Shown: positions 34,901 to 47,000, counted from the first letter of the stretch. The stretch: DNA of 64,000 bases from Alisma plantago-aquatica (GCA_963693085.1 OY856409.1:1537293072-1537357071), one strand, 5' to 3'. Numbers and translations are program-made. Notes: generated from the sequence alone by a model not told the origin.

Positions 34901-37900
34901 AACAAATTGTTGTTTTCCCCTATGGTCTTCTTCTTCTTCAATGGGTTCCCCATCATTTTGAGTCAGTGATAGTAAACTCCCTCAACCTGAAAAGTGTGCA
35001 CCTTCAGCAATGAAACTGATTTTTAGCTGATACCACTACTATCCAGGACCTTCAGGTTTTAGCACCAAAACTTAGGTAGGCTGATGGAAATTTTGGTAGG
35101 ACTAACACTTTAGCAATTTTCACATCATAGTTAATAAACCAAAAACAGCTCACCTGGGTATAAGTTTGTGGGTATTTAGCTGACATTTGAACTCTATTCA
35201 TTCAAGAGGGCCTGCGCAAACGTGGATACAGCATAATTGCTGCCAACTGCCAAGACATCAATGCAGTAGGGGTGTCCCTCCCCGCTCCGGTTGTTACAAG
35301 AAAAAAACATGAAGGCAGCAAAGCTGCCTACCATGATGCCTTTGATGCTTACGGGTTCGTCAACGTCACCAGCCATTATGCTGGGCAAATATTCAGTTTT
35401 GCGAGTCCAGATATCAGTTTATTACCATGTTATAACTAACGACATCATGCCACCTAGCAAGGAATGATATATGTATATCACAAGATAGTAACTAGATATA
35501 ACCGTAGGACTGGTTTTTAATTTCTATGAGCGTTAGCAAATTGATGTTTATATGGACAGAATTCATGGTCCCCGGGGTTTCTATAACACACAAAGAGATA
35601 CACTACTGTAGATAATATGATCATTTCAATGGCACCTATAGCCCTTAAAAATGACCATCGCAGCACAGCCCATCCAAAAGGCCCATGAAATAGGCACTAT
35701 AGACAATTAGGCAATCATAACTAAATAAAGATTGGTGGCTAACATGCACATTCAATAGAAAGACAGCAAGACCATAAAATAAACCTCCAAACAGAATGAA
35801 TTATGAAAGATCCTAGGCACTAAGTTAAGGTATCTAACAAGGTGCAGCTCCTTAAGGCAGCATCCTGGCATACACCAAGTATGGGATACACTTGACATGT
35901 TAATATAGATTTTGAAAAATGGCAGGAATACGTGAGGACATTCTATACCTTATATACATTAAGAGCATAATGGATAAGTATGACATTTTAATCATTCCTC
36001 GAGGATCACAAGATCCATACATCAAACGCCATAATGGTATGCAAGCATGAAATCAGATGACAATGCACAAATGATAGGACAATCCTTGTTAATTTATAAA
36101 GAAAAAAGTAAAACCTACTTCCTCGTGTACAGGAGCCAATCGAGTAGACTCCAACTTTTGAGACAAGAAAGGAGAGTAGTGCTCGTCGACATCGGACCCT
36201 GATTCAGCAGCCGATGCATCACTGCATGCTCCCTGTTAACAACAATAAGTGAATAATTAAATAAAGACGTCTAAATTTATAAAAGAAAATAATGAAACAA
36301 CCAGCAATAGCATGTCTTGCCTTTGAATAGTGTGTCCGGGTGCATGTACTTCTGCACTGTCCCTCAGCGGTATACCTCCTAATTTGTCGCAGGCATGTCA
36401 TTTCAGCATTATGAACAAGCTGCATCGACAAGATCAGATAGAATATGACAATGTTCAGTTATAACTATCAAACCTCACATTAAAAGCAACAACTAGTATG
36501 GCTTGATTGTAGTGACTTTAGCAACAAAATATTATGATACATGTTATTGTTAATATTAATATGGCAGTTTAACCACTGGACAAAATGGCCCCGTGCTAAT
36601 CATGGTTTAGTCCCATCTTTATTCATGTAAAGCCCCTCTGGTCCAAACGTAAATCATTATAGTCTTTCATCTAGCTCTCTCATGAAAAATTGATCTTCAG
36701 TACAGTGCCATCTTCAGAATTTCTCATATATTCTACAGAAAGATTGAATTAGTTTGAAATAGCACTTGCATGCCCATTTACCCCAAGGAAGATTATAGCA
36801 TAAATAACTTTGACCGTGATGATTACAATTTATAATCTGGAGTCTATAAAATAAACCAGAGTGCCATATCATTTGTTGCATATTCACTTATTCAGAAAAC
36901 CGCATGGTTTAGTGTTTAGAAACAAAGATAGTTATTTGATTAAACTATTAATTACAATCATAAGCATGTGAATCCACCAACAGTTATATCAGTATGCAAT
37001 TTAGCTATGTTGTTGCTAACTTTTTCACTACAAATGTTCTTATAAGAATGTATATAAATCTAAGTCTACAAATTTCTGTTAGAACAAAAAAAAAACAGAA
37101 AATATGCTGCTACCTTCATTATGCATGAGTCATTCCAAGGTCCTACATTTGATCTGAGACATCCACCTTCAACTGCGCAAGAACATGTGCCGCCTAAAAA
37201 TTCAGGTAATTGGCTGCAAAGGAAAAGAAAAAGGTGACTTGTATCAATCATCTCATATGACTAGGGGCATATATCATGCAGGTAAAAGCATCAAACCTGG
37301 CATCAATTGATTCGAGCAGTCTACCCTGATATTTTGTTCCTAATACCTGCAAAGTCAGAAGTGTAGTGTGAAGGAAAAAAACTAGAGATGTGGTCACTAA
37401 ATTGTCAGATAACTTTATTTGCATCAAGTACATGTATCTTTGAAGCAGTTTTGGGATCAATAAAGCCTTTCACGGTGTTCCATAGAAGCTTGAAGCCATG
37501 GCCGGCATTAACAATAAACATCTGATGCAATGACTGCATAAACATGATCATGATGAGTTATTGAGTATAAAAATAAAAGTTAAGAAATGCTAAGTTCTCT
37601 GAAACCAGATTGCTATCAGCAGAAAACAATTCATTACCTCGGGGTAGTAGTCACAATCAATCTTTTGCATACTGGTCAAAAGATCCCTTGCAGCCTTGCT
37701 GAAGTTTTTAAGACCCTGCAAAATGTTAATAGCCATTAATAACTCAGGCATTAATATAGCCATCAATAACTGTAGTATAAGAAAAGCAAAGAATGCTAAA
37801 GTAGGCAGGACCACAAAAAATAGATCTTGGAACGTTATTATATGCATTAACAGCTACAAAACTGGAAGTAAGGAACCAGAAACTGGTATCATCCTACCAC

Positions 37901-39237
37901 ACCATGCACATCCAGGATGGTAGTGGTTGAGTTTATGTGCCTCTTTGCAGCTATGGAGCAGGCAGGGAATTTTTCTCGAAATGCTCTTTCAAACTCTTGG
38001 ACATGGTACTTGAGGTATCTCTCTAGCGTGGTAATGTGCATCAGCTTGTTTGGTTCTACTTTGCCTAGCCTCTCAATATATACAGGCCTTCCTTCTTTGT
38101 CCACTCCATGGTACCCCTGAGGATAGTACCGCAGAACCTCTTCCAGTTCATGGAAATGGAAATCCTGAAAAACACAATGATCATCAATGGTTACGCTTAG
38201 ATGCCATAAGTGGGCAAACAGAACGTAGAAACCATCATATCGTCAGCATAAAAAAATTGCCAAATGGAAACTGGTGTGTGCAACGCGTGAAGCTGGGCAT
38301 CATCAATGGCTGCTTGTCATTAAGGACTAGTCCTTATCTGTCAGCGCAGAACAATGCATGCCCCCGTCCATGTTATTCTTATGTTGCCCTACCAGATTAA
38401 CAAGGAAGATTTTAAAAAATATAGCATGACAATGGTCCATCCATATTTTAGCATAGGAAATAGTAAGGAGATAGTAGCCGACAGGTTAGCTGACATCATA
38501 ACATTGGCTGCATCGTGGAATAAATTTCGTTGTGTTTAATGAGAACAAACCGGCTAAAAGTGTGCAAGGGCTAAAAGTCCCCCAGGAACGCAATGCAGAG
38601 GCAAAAATGTAGGCAGGACAGCACATGCCCCTACACTTCCTACAGATGGGCAGCCATTTATAACCCACAGCTACCATTCCAACTAGCAGTAGGAGCTTAC
38701 CTCTAGAATAGTATCAGTACCATATTCTTTTCTCCACCTCAACATTTCCACCCACATCTGCATCGTCCTCTCAAAATCAAACTTGCGAGCCTTTAAGAAC
38801 CTGCAGGTTGGTAATAAATAAGCACCTAAAAACGGCAACAGGACAACAGAGAGAGAAGAATAACAAAACAAATGAAAGGACCATTTCCAATGTATCTTAC
38901 GAGTAAAATAATCTTACTTATGATACAGGGTGTTGATTGAAACATACCTTAATATGGTATGATAATCATCATGCCTCTCCGGCAACACGTCCTTGGCAAT
39001 CAGCTCCTGCCTGAATGCACATACGGCCCTCTCTTCCTCTTCGTCTCGGATATCCTCAATGGAGATGGACGGCGTCCTATAATCGACCCTCCTCTTCCCT
39101 CTCTTCTTAAGCGAGTGCGTGAACTTGTTGGAGGCATTGATCGCCTTCTTCTTGAAGTTTCCTATCTTGGTCTTCCTCCTCTCGTCTTCGGAGTTGTCGA
39201 CATCGGACCTCTTCTCCCTCCGCTCGTCGTGGATCAT
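19971..39237 (-). CDS. SFH: Sec14-like phosphatidylinositol/phosphatidylcholine transfer protein (SFH family)
   Basis: Plant Sec14-homologue: a cytosolic/peripheral-membrane protein that binds and exchanges phosphatidylinositol and phosphatidylcholine and supports phosphoinositide synthesis and membrane trafficking. Coding exons read from the sequence, minus strand: 39237-38948, 38800-38701, 38164-37898, 37715-37638, 37533-37432, 37346-37297, 37213-37114, 36419-36321, 36232-36119, 22774-22615, 21186-20828, 20081-19971. All junction phases agree; the total is 1830 nt, 609 codons. N-terminal basic stretch about residues 1-60 ([13 protein letters not shown]); CRAL-TRIO N region with [20 protein letters not shown] across the exon 1/2 junction; Sec14 lipid domain about residues 125-295 ([58 protein letters not shown]). 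A linker has AESGSDVDE; a hydrophobic segment [16 protein letters not shown] is at about 470-485, and a C-terminal coiled coil at about 515-600. There is no nodulin domain. The 39237 Met is the first in exon 1; homologues often have a few residues from an upstream exon, and the acceptor at 39266 keeps an open frame (see leader exon). Homologues often end in a basic tail; here the last exon reads through a possible donor to a stop, so the C-terminus is less certain. Confidence 0.9.
23195..26642 (+). repeat. Left LTR of the intronic Tekay-like element (3448 bp)
   Basis: Starts TGTTACAACCCTG and ends GGGGTCGTAACA. Aligned by eye with the right LTR it is closely similar throughout, with about a dozen single-base differences in the first 300 bp and fewer later. 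Compared with the right LTR it lacks about 28-40 bp at 25945 next to an (AT)n run. The missing piece is bounded by tggctt repeats in the right LTR, which suggests a slippage deletion. A GC-rich block at about 24300-25080 holds frames of 60-120 codons on the minus strand that recur in the other LTR; these are shadows, not genes. Confidence 0.9.
26645..26656 (+). other. Primer-binding site (tRNA-iMet type)
   Basis: TGGTATCAGAGC sits two bases after the left LTR end and is complementary to the 3' end of plant initiator tRNA-Met, the usual primer of Tekay/Del and many other LTR retrotransposons. Confidence 0.9.
29960..30785 (+). pseudogene. Decayed gypsy integrase region of the intronic element
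   Basis: Plus-strand reading with stops. At 29971-30075 it gives [18 protein letters not shown], a stop, then [16 protein letters not shown], which matches the start of the integrase catalytic core including its first Asp. At about 30553-30770 it gives [25 protein letters not shown] and, in another frame, [14 protein letters not shown], matching the integrase C-terminal region just before the chromodomain. Nonsense codons and frameshifts separate these blocks. Upstream (26660-29900) gag, protease and reverse transcriptase are expected but were too decayed to place by eye. Confidence 0.8.
31020..34508 (+). repeat. Right LTR of the intronic Tekay-like element (3489 bp)
   Basis: Starts TGTTACATCCCTG after the purine tract taagaggggaagga (31006-31019) and ends GGGGTCGTAACA. 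It is collinear with the left LTR and contains a longer (AT)n run (about 33760-33786) plus the extra segment aactggcttagatccgaatc... that the left LTR lacks. Differences of a few percent between the LTRs indicate an insertion that is neither very recent nor ancient. Confidence 0.9.
34690..34985 (+). mobile_element. Possible copia LTR fragment in SFH intron 9
   Basis: The stretch 'ttagggttttatgtctttgagtataaatactag...ttgaatatgaattcaaacaacaaattgttgttttcccc' looks like the TATA and transcription-start part of a short Tork/Tnt1-type copia LTR (tataaatac followed by a transcribed leader). Boundaries, TSD and partner LTR were not found, so this is a tentative call. Confidence 0.3.
36233..36320 (-). 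other. SFH: GC-AG intron in SFH
   Basis: The 88-nt intron between coding exons 8 and 9 starts with GC (TCAAAG|gcaaga) rather than GT and ends taacag|GG. With this donor the reading frame and the family motif (a Ser/Lys stretch leading to the [14 protein letters not shown] region) are kept. No GT donor nearby gives as good a continuation. GC-AG introns are a known minor class that usually compensate with a strong match around the site, as here (AAAG|GCAAG). Confidence 0.75.
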
Positions 39238-40387
39238 CGACGTCGCAGGCCCTCCGGGATCAAGACCTGAACAGAGGAGAAGGAGGAAGAGGGAAAAAAA
39301 CGCTTCCTGTAGTCAGTAATGTGGACGACCGGGTCACAGGGTGCGCTGTTGTTTTCTTTTACCAACCCGAGGAAAACCTAACCCTCAGGGCGGAGAGGGA
39401 TACGGGTCAAACCCGCAATATCTGTGGCGCAGAGCGGTGCATCAGAAAAGAGGGTGAGTGTGGGGCGGGAAGTATAGGAAGTTGTCACCTGCCATGTGCG
39501 CGCCTCAGGTATCAATGTGATCTCAGCTTTTCAACCCCGCAGCTTCATGAAACGACCAGCAGGTAGTCTCCGAAACTACAAGAAGGGGCAGGCAGGAGAA
39601 TAAAGATGGGAGGGAAAGAAAGAGATGTCAGTTTTCGTGTTCGACAATGTATATTGACTGGAAAGGTAGAGGGGGGAAAGGATGTCGCGCTGTCCAAGTA
39701 AAAGCTAGCTTCAACACGGTGGAGTAAAACTCACGGAGATCGCACGATTCTTTGCCGGAGAAGACAAACTGTTGAAACCCCTGGGGTATACACCGCATAG
39801 GAAACCGGTAGAAGAAGATAGAAGGAAAGGAAAGCTCATAAACAACCTACCGAGAAATCACCAACCGTGATCATAAAACCAAGATCACACGAAACGACAC
39901 AGGATTCACACCCACCGTCGGCACCGACCAAAAGACAAGTGCAACGCACCGAGCCACCTGAACGGTGAAGAAGTACATCCGTGAGTGACTACCACGTGAC
40001 CGGCATTGCCTCCCGAGATACAGGAAGATCGTCCTCCCGACTGATGGACTAAGTTACATCTCCCTTCCCTCGCGGCGCCATAATAGCCGAGGGAGTTAAA
40101 ACAACAGAGTACCGGAGCATTTAATTCCCGCGCGTCAGAAAAGGAAGCCCCCACCCGAAACGAAACGGCAGGAGGGGAGGCGGTGGTGAGTTGAGGAAAA
40201 GATCACGATTCGCGCATGAACTCAGCCAAAAGCCGCTAGAAGAGGGAGGAAGGAACGAGATAATCCGAAAACCCCCAGCATTCTCTGTTTGTCGTTAGTT
40301 ACAGATTATACAAAGATTAATAAAATGCCGAAGATACGGTGTCTAGCGGCAGAAAACGCCGGTGGAACTAGATAATCAATCCCTTAC

Positions 40388-40800
40388 CTGCTGTCACCGG
40401 CGCCGAGTCGCCGACCTGACACGGCACCCTCCGGGCCGGCAAGGAGTGGTTTGCAGAGATCCGGAAGTGAAGGGAAAGAAGGCCGCCGGGTGGCGTCGTA
40501 GGAGAGAGATAAAGACAATGAAGCAATCTCGCTTCTCGCTGGTCACACCAGGCAGGCAGAGTGTGTGTGAAGGGCAAAGCGAGAGATAGAGAGAGAGGTG
40601 AACAATAGAATGAAGGAAAGAATGGGGTCTCTAACACTGAAGATTCCCCAACATAGGCCGGTTTGCTTTGTTGAAGGGATCCCGGGAACAGAACGAGTAA
40701 AAAGAGAGAGAAAGGAGAGAGAGTCAGAGAGAGCAGAGAGGGAGGAGTAGGAGCAGGACCAGCGGGTAGCGACTTGCAGGTATGCAACAGGAGCCGGCAG
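40388..40800 (-). other. SFH: SFH leader exon (5' untranslated, or N-terminal)
   Basis: On the minus strand a good donor, GACAGCAG|gtaaggg, ends an exon at 40388 and would join the acceptor at 39266 (ctgttcag|GTCTTG), giving a first intron of about 1.1 kb. The exon is rich in CT repeats, as plant leaders often are. An in-frame open stretch runs back to an ATG at 40787, so a protein extended by about 140 residues is formally possible. Its composition is low-complexity (Leu/Pro/Ser), however, and it is more likely untranslated. The transcription start is not resolved; CT/GA-rich and (TAG)n sequence at 40840-41060 is probably promoter. Confidence 0.5.
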
Positions 40801-41299
40801 GTGTTGATGCAGGGACCGCTGTGCTCTCTCCTCTACTCTCCCACTATCTCTCTCTCTCCTTCACGTACACCCTCTCTCTAGCCCCCTACCAAGCTAACTT
40901 GCCTTTCCCGTGTATTGTTTGGCTCGGGTAAATTGCACCTCACGGAAAGGTGCCACGTCGACGTCGGAATACCGGCTGGGGGAATGCGATGCGATGGACT
41001 GGATGGAGACAAAGTGTGTGAGTGAGAAAGGTAGTAGTAGTAGTAGTAGAGAGAGAGTATACAGCTACCGCAGGCGTCGCATATGCTGACTGACAGGCAC
41101 CGAAGAAGCACGAGCTAAGGCAGAGGAGTGGGTCGTCTCGTCTATCAAACCCCGAGACACGGGAAACTGAAAACAGAATGTCAATTTTATGGCTCTGACC
41201 CTCGTGAATTTCTCCGTTTCAAGCTTCCAGTTTGTGCACCACCCTTCGGCCCTTCCCTTCCTTTCTAGTTTATTTCCTCCTGCGTGAAAACCGTGATAC

Positions 41300-43190
41300 T
41301 CCGTCCGACTTCCTCCCCCACTCCCACCGGACGCGGGCCGGCCGGTGGTGGCGGTGATATTTTGTGTGGCTACAACCCCTTTTTTCCGATTCACCTGACT
41401 CGTCGCTTTCGGGTCGATCCGGTGGCCGGTTTGTGGTGGACCAGGAGTGCCGAGACCGATAGACGTCACAGATGGATTCGCGCCTCTCGTGGCAAAGAAT
41501 TCGGATCTGGCCTGGCCCCACTCCCCAACCCGGTCCAGCCCTACCTCTCGCTCCGCATGCAGCTACTACCGAGCGAGCGGATATCGTATCGTCCAAAGCC
41601 GAATCGGGCTTCTGGCGGATTTCGCCTTTTCACCTCGGCCCCGCATTATGCCCTACCCCCCTTGGAACGCAGTTCAACTGTAGTCTGTAGCCCATTGCTA
41701 AAAGTTTTTTTACCATATATCCCATTTTTCTCATAAGAGGTGCATCCATCAATTATTGTTCTCATACAGGACACTACGTTGTTGTTGTTGTTTTTAGAAA
41801 ACGAAGATTATGTGTTAAAAATATATATATAAAATGTGCTTGTTCAGAAAAATCGTACTGTATTCATATATGCCATATGTGTCTTATAGAAAAATCACAT
41901 TTGAGATATATAGCATGTTAACATGCCATGCCTCCAAATCGTCGTCACGTCCATTGACATGACATGTAACAAAACAATCGCAGTCACGAGTAAAGCTTTG
42001 AACCTTATCAAAGATCCTTGTCAACATGTTGGTCCTACCGTGCTTCTTTAGCTTGAATCACCTGACACAATGATTCCTTCGGGTGGGTGTTTTGATAGAT
42101 CACCTCAAGGCATATGAACAAGCGTTCAATCAAGATACTGATAAATAAAAACTCTATCTCTTATTCGCATTGAACACTAGCAAGGAGAGACAAGAGAGAG
42201 GGGTCAAAATATAGCTACTTGGGTAGAATGCAAAAAGTATGCACTTAAACAACCTTGTAACAAGATCATTTAGCTTGTCATTGTCTATCTTCCTTTGCAC
42301 TAGAAAAATACAAAGATTGTGCATGCAAAATGACCATTTTTCGGGTTATATATGTAAACTTTTCAGCCACGTCTTTTGATGTTTAAGGCAATTTGCTATA
42401 TCAATTTTCTTCATGCTACCTAATGTCAGTTTGAATGGTCCTTTTGTGAGTGACATCAGATTCCATCATGAGCATTGTTTCCTTATAGATTTGCATCCTC
42501 TAACACATAAGTGCCCACTCATTCAGTGTGTTAGTATTATGACCAAGTATAGACACAGTGGATAATCTAGTGTTCGCATGATCTTAGTTTATTTGTGTTT
42601 GTTTGTGATTTTCAATAGTTCGGTGTTTTCATAAATATTGTGTCCAATATGATATAAAAGTTACCTTTTTGTCCTCCCAATTTTTTTTTGGATTTTCTCA
42701 CATTCAGGATCATATACAAACCACCTGATATACTTTTGGTTAACTTTATAAACATAAACGGACTGATTAACAATCAAGTCAGATATCTAGACATGTATTA
42801 ATAGATTTAGCCATGAATTATAGGTGTATCCAAAGATACATGAGTCTGCATAAAACATTAAAGGTCACATTTTGATGAGAGATCACAGAGAAAGGTGTTA
42901 ACATTGTTTTTGGTTTGATCGAAATTGAGGTTTATATGCACTTTGGGTCCAGACCCAAGCATACACATCCATTTCAAAATACAATAATCATCAGTCAAGT
43001 GATAATGAATGAAATCATGATATCTTAATATGCCAAAACTGGGATATACTTAATTTTGAACTATGGGTGTAACCTTAGTTATCAAAATCCAGATGTAAGG
43101 CACTTAAGGTTACATTTTATTGAGAAAAGGCAATAAGAACCTTTTGAGTTTTGAGAGACATCTTGATGTATTTCTAGATACATCGGGGTT
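41300..43190. other. Upstream flank of SFH, no gene recognised
   Basis: The first 400 bp (41300-41700) are GC-rich with overlapping frames of 72-150 codons on the plus strand. They lack any recognised domain and look like CpG-rich upstream DNA of the minus-strand SFH gene. From 41750 onward the sequence is AT-rich and shows nothing identifiable. Confidence 0.4.
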
Positions 43191-43900
43191 CACATTGTAC
43201 ATATAAAGTTTTGAAATGGATCTCTTTGCAAAATGGTTTTAGTTTTTAGTGATTTTTGTTAATCCGCTGCTTATGATTATTCCGCAATAATTAGTAACAA
43301 TTTGGCTATCAGTTTGGAGGCGGTCGTTATAAGTTTGGTATTAGATCTTAAGATTCGTTGAGTCTACAAAGACACAAGACTAAGGTGTTGAGTCTGTTCT
43401 AGTGTCCTCCGGTATATCTTATAGTGACTTCTGCTTACGCAGATGAAAGAGTGAAGTTTAAAAATATCTGGAGAACATGAGGAACATGTTGCTGAGAGCA
43501 ATGTTGTTGCACCAAGAGAAGGTGCAAGGGATCAGGCAAGAGAAGAACGAGTGCCTGAGAACTCCCATCTTGACCCAATCAGAATAGAGAATCTTGCTTT
43601 TTATGCTCTTGTTGGGCATGTTAGGACAATAGTGATGAATATAGTGGACTGGATACTAGCAATACAACCTAGGTTACCAGCCCTCAATGCAGAAACATTG
43701 GGTTCTAAAAGGGTTCCTGAATGACATAGTCATGTTGGAACAGTGGAAAATTTGGGAAGGATTAACATATGGCAAGGAAATAGACTTTGCCATAAGTATA
43801 GACAAATAGTACATCTGTGATGGCAATGCCAAGGAGGGGAAATCAGCTAAGAACTAAGGAAAGGTCTCTATAATTCTATAGACATTTTCCTAGTTGTTCT
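43190..43900 (+). pseudogene. Truncated LTR end plus gag start of the family found at 55.35-60.02 kb
   Basis: From about 43215 the words ggatctctttgcaaaa, tttttagtgatttt and taatccgctgctt match the 3' end of the LTRs at 56540-56600 and 59920-59970. A worn primer site (tttggtattagatct) follows. Then 'gagtctacaaagacacaagactaaggtgttgagtctgttcta' and, from about 43475, a gag head (EEHVAESNVVAPREGARDQA) correspond to 56680-56860. Frameshifts and stops break the frame. The 5' part of the LTR and everything beyond the gag head are missing. Confidence 0.75.
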
Positions 43901-44039
43901 AAAAAAACCAACGTTTTTAGTACCACCAGTGTAATAAATGCCTAGTGCACTAGGGCAGTAGTCACTAAGTAAAGGCAAAAGTCCTAACTTTCCACCTATA
44001 AGAACTCATGACTTATCTTTTACATCAGTAATCAGATCG

Positions 44040-47000
44040 ATAAGCTACTAAGAGTTCCTTCTCGGTAGTTGCATAATTCCTCTGAGCTTCGTCAAGGGTC
44101 TTTGATGCATAGTAGATGACATGATGTTTCCTCTCTATGCACTAGCCTAAAACGGCACCGACTGCGTAGTCACTGGCATCACACATTATTTCGAATGGGT
44201 GCCCCCAATCTAGAGCTCGGATGATAGGTGTTGTCGTAAGAGCATGCTTCAGGTTGTTGAAACTTTTGATGCATTCTTCATCAAAATGGAAATCAACATC
44301 CTTTAGTAACAAGTTGGTCATAGGCTTGGTTATCTTGGAGAAATCTTTGATAAATCTTCTATAAAAGCATGCATGACCAAGGAATGTGCGAACCTCGGGA
44401 TGGAGAGTTTGGAAATCACTTTGATCTTTGCCTTGTGCACTTCAATTCCTCGATTACTGACCCTATGCCCAAGGACTATGCCTTCTTTTACCATAAAGTG
44501 ACACTTCTCCCAATTTAGCACAAGATGTGCTTCTTCACATCATTTGAAGACCATGGAGAGGTGTTTTAGGCATGAGTTGTATGAATCCCCATATACAAAA
44601 AAATCTTCCATAAAAACTTCCATAACGGTTTTTGTAAGACCAGCAAATATGGTTGTCATGCAGCATTGGAAGGTTGTAGGCGCATTACATAGCCCGAATG
44701 GCATCCTTCTAAATGCGTATGTTTCAAAGGGGCAAGTGAAGGTAGTTTTCTCTTGGTCATCAGGATGTATAGGAATTTGATAGAATCCAGAGTAACCATC
44801 GAGATAGCAGAAATATTCATGATGAGCTAGTCGCTCTAGAACTTGGTCTAGAAAAGGCATCGGGAAATGATCCTTACGAGTTGCCTTGTTCAATTTCCTA
44901 TAATCGATACACATCCTCCATCCGATAACTGTTCGAGTAGGGATGAGTTCATTATCTTCATTATGTATCACAGTAGTGCCACCTTTCTTTGGGACAACAT
45001 GTACAGGTCTCACCCATGGCAAGTCAGATATAGGATAGATGATTCCTGTAGTGAGAAGTTTAATGACATTAAGGCAAACAACTTCTTTCATATTAGGATT
45101 TAGCTTCCTTTGATGTTCAACAGTCGGCTTGTGGTCTTCCACCATTGGGATTTTGTGCATGCAAAGGGCTTGACTGACCCCAGTGAGATCACTCATCTTG
45201 TAGACGATAGCTTTCCTTCTTCCTTTTAATTCTTTCAGGTGTTTATCTTCTTGTTCGGTCGTTAGATAGGAATTTATAATAACTGGACAGACCTTGAGAT
45301 CATCCAGAAACATGTACTTTAGTCCCTCGGGTAGGGGCTTCATTTCAGGAGTTTTGGTTTCTCACATAGGTCTTTGGCTACATTCACATCCTTGAGTTCC
45401 TAAAAATTTAGCTTCAGGATCTTCTTCGGCAGCATTAAGTTGGAGAATGCAATCCTTCACTTGACCGTCGATGGAGTTGTCAACAGATGGGTTTGTTAGA
45501 GGCACTTCTAAAGGATCGTCTTGTTCATAATCCTCTTGTGTAAGGAGTGACATTTTCTCTATGCAATCAATCAAGTAGACTTCTTCTTGCATGCTTGGTC
45601 TTGGCATACTTTCAAAAACCTTGAACTTGAGGGTTTCTTTACCTAGTATGAGGAGCAAGGTTCCTGCTTCAACATCAATCAGCGCTCTTGCATTGGCAAG
45701 GAACGGACGGACAAATACGAGAGGGTATCTGGCGTCTTCTTTTATGTCCATGATGACAAAGTCACACGGAACATAGGAGTCTTTGCCTACCTTGACAGGG
45801 ACATCTTCGATGATTCCCAAGGGGAGAGTCATAGAATTGTCAGCAAGCTATACGGTCATGCTAGTTGGAAGCAATTATGAAAACCCTAGCCTCTTGCAAA
45901 GGCTAAGTGGCATGATAGAGATGCTAGCTTCAAGATCGGCCAATCCCTTCTTACATGAAGAGTCACCAATATGGCATGAAATCCCAAAGGACCCTGGGTC
46001 TTTCTGCTTCTTGGGAATCTTGCTCTGAATGATATCTATAGTGGTCGTTGCTAACTTAATTGTCTCGTATTCTTCAGTTATATACTTCCTTGTGAGGAGA
46101 AACTTCAAGTACTTCCTCCAGGCTGGTATCTCAGCCAGAGCGTTAAGAAAGGGTATATCAACATGAAGCTTCTTCATAGCTTCCTTGAACTTGCTGAATC
46201 GAGTATCAAGCTTTATCTACTTCAAACGAGCTGGGAAAGGAGGATGAGGCTTGTACACTGGCACCTCTGGATCAGGTGTTTCTTCATCTTTGATAAAAAT
46301 AGGTTCTTCTAAACTTACTTTGTCTGTCTTGTCAGCGGTTGGTGGTTCTTTCGGTTGAGATTCATGTACTATAGAGTCTTGGGCAATCTCAAGATCATCA
46401 TCGTCCGTAACGACCATGGGGATCATAATAGTCTTTTCTAGACCTGGTGGTGATATCCTTCAATTGTTCAGGATGCTTAGGATTGTTCTCTAGTTGGCCA
46501 GTAAAATCTCTAGCATGTGGCTTAAGGCTAAGTGACAGTTGAGCTGGTTGAGATTCAATAGCCTTCTGATGGGCTTGCTGGTTCGCTATCATAATTTATT
46601 GCGACTGCAACATCTTCTCAATGGCTGAGAGTTTGTCATCAGGAGAGATGGGACTAGCTTGCTGTCCTTGTTGTTGATAAGGGACTTGGTTTGGATTCTA
46701 GAAATGAGAATTATTCTGATAATTGTTGTAGTTTCTATTCTGGAAGTTACCTCTAAAGTTCCCTTGATTCTGAAAAAAAATTTGTTAGTTATACTGGAAT
46801 CCTGGCGGGCCTTGTTGTTGATTATTCAAACCAAGTTGTTACGAGTTTTCCGCTCCTGAAGGATTTCCATATTGAAAACATGGATGGTTCATGTTCTGAT
46901 TCAGATTATGATATCCTTGACCAAGGATGGTATTGACAGCATTCAGATTTTCCATTTGACCATTATCTCCTTGGGTACAATTATTGTCCAGAACAACATC

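Noticed and set aside
35194..35388. 64-codon minus-strand frame ([21 protein letters not shown]...) in SFH intron 9
   Set aside because: It looks protein-like but would not fit the SFH protein order: exon 36119 joins exon 22774 in phase and completes the conserved region. There are no clear splice sites with matching phase and no recognised family. An alternative exon cannot be excluded.
40368..40787. 139-codon minus-strand frame as a separate gene
   Set aside because: Low-complexity Leu/Pro/Ser translation of a CT-rich leader. It is better explained as the 5' leader exon of SFH; a possible N-terminal extension is noted instead.
41284..41736. 150-codon plus-strand frame upstream of SFH
   Set aside because: It lies in GC-rich DNA with overlapping frames on both strands, is Pro/Ser/Arg-rich and has no domain. 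Composition alone can give this length.
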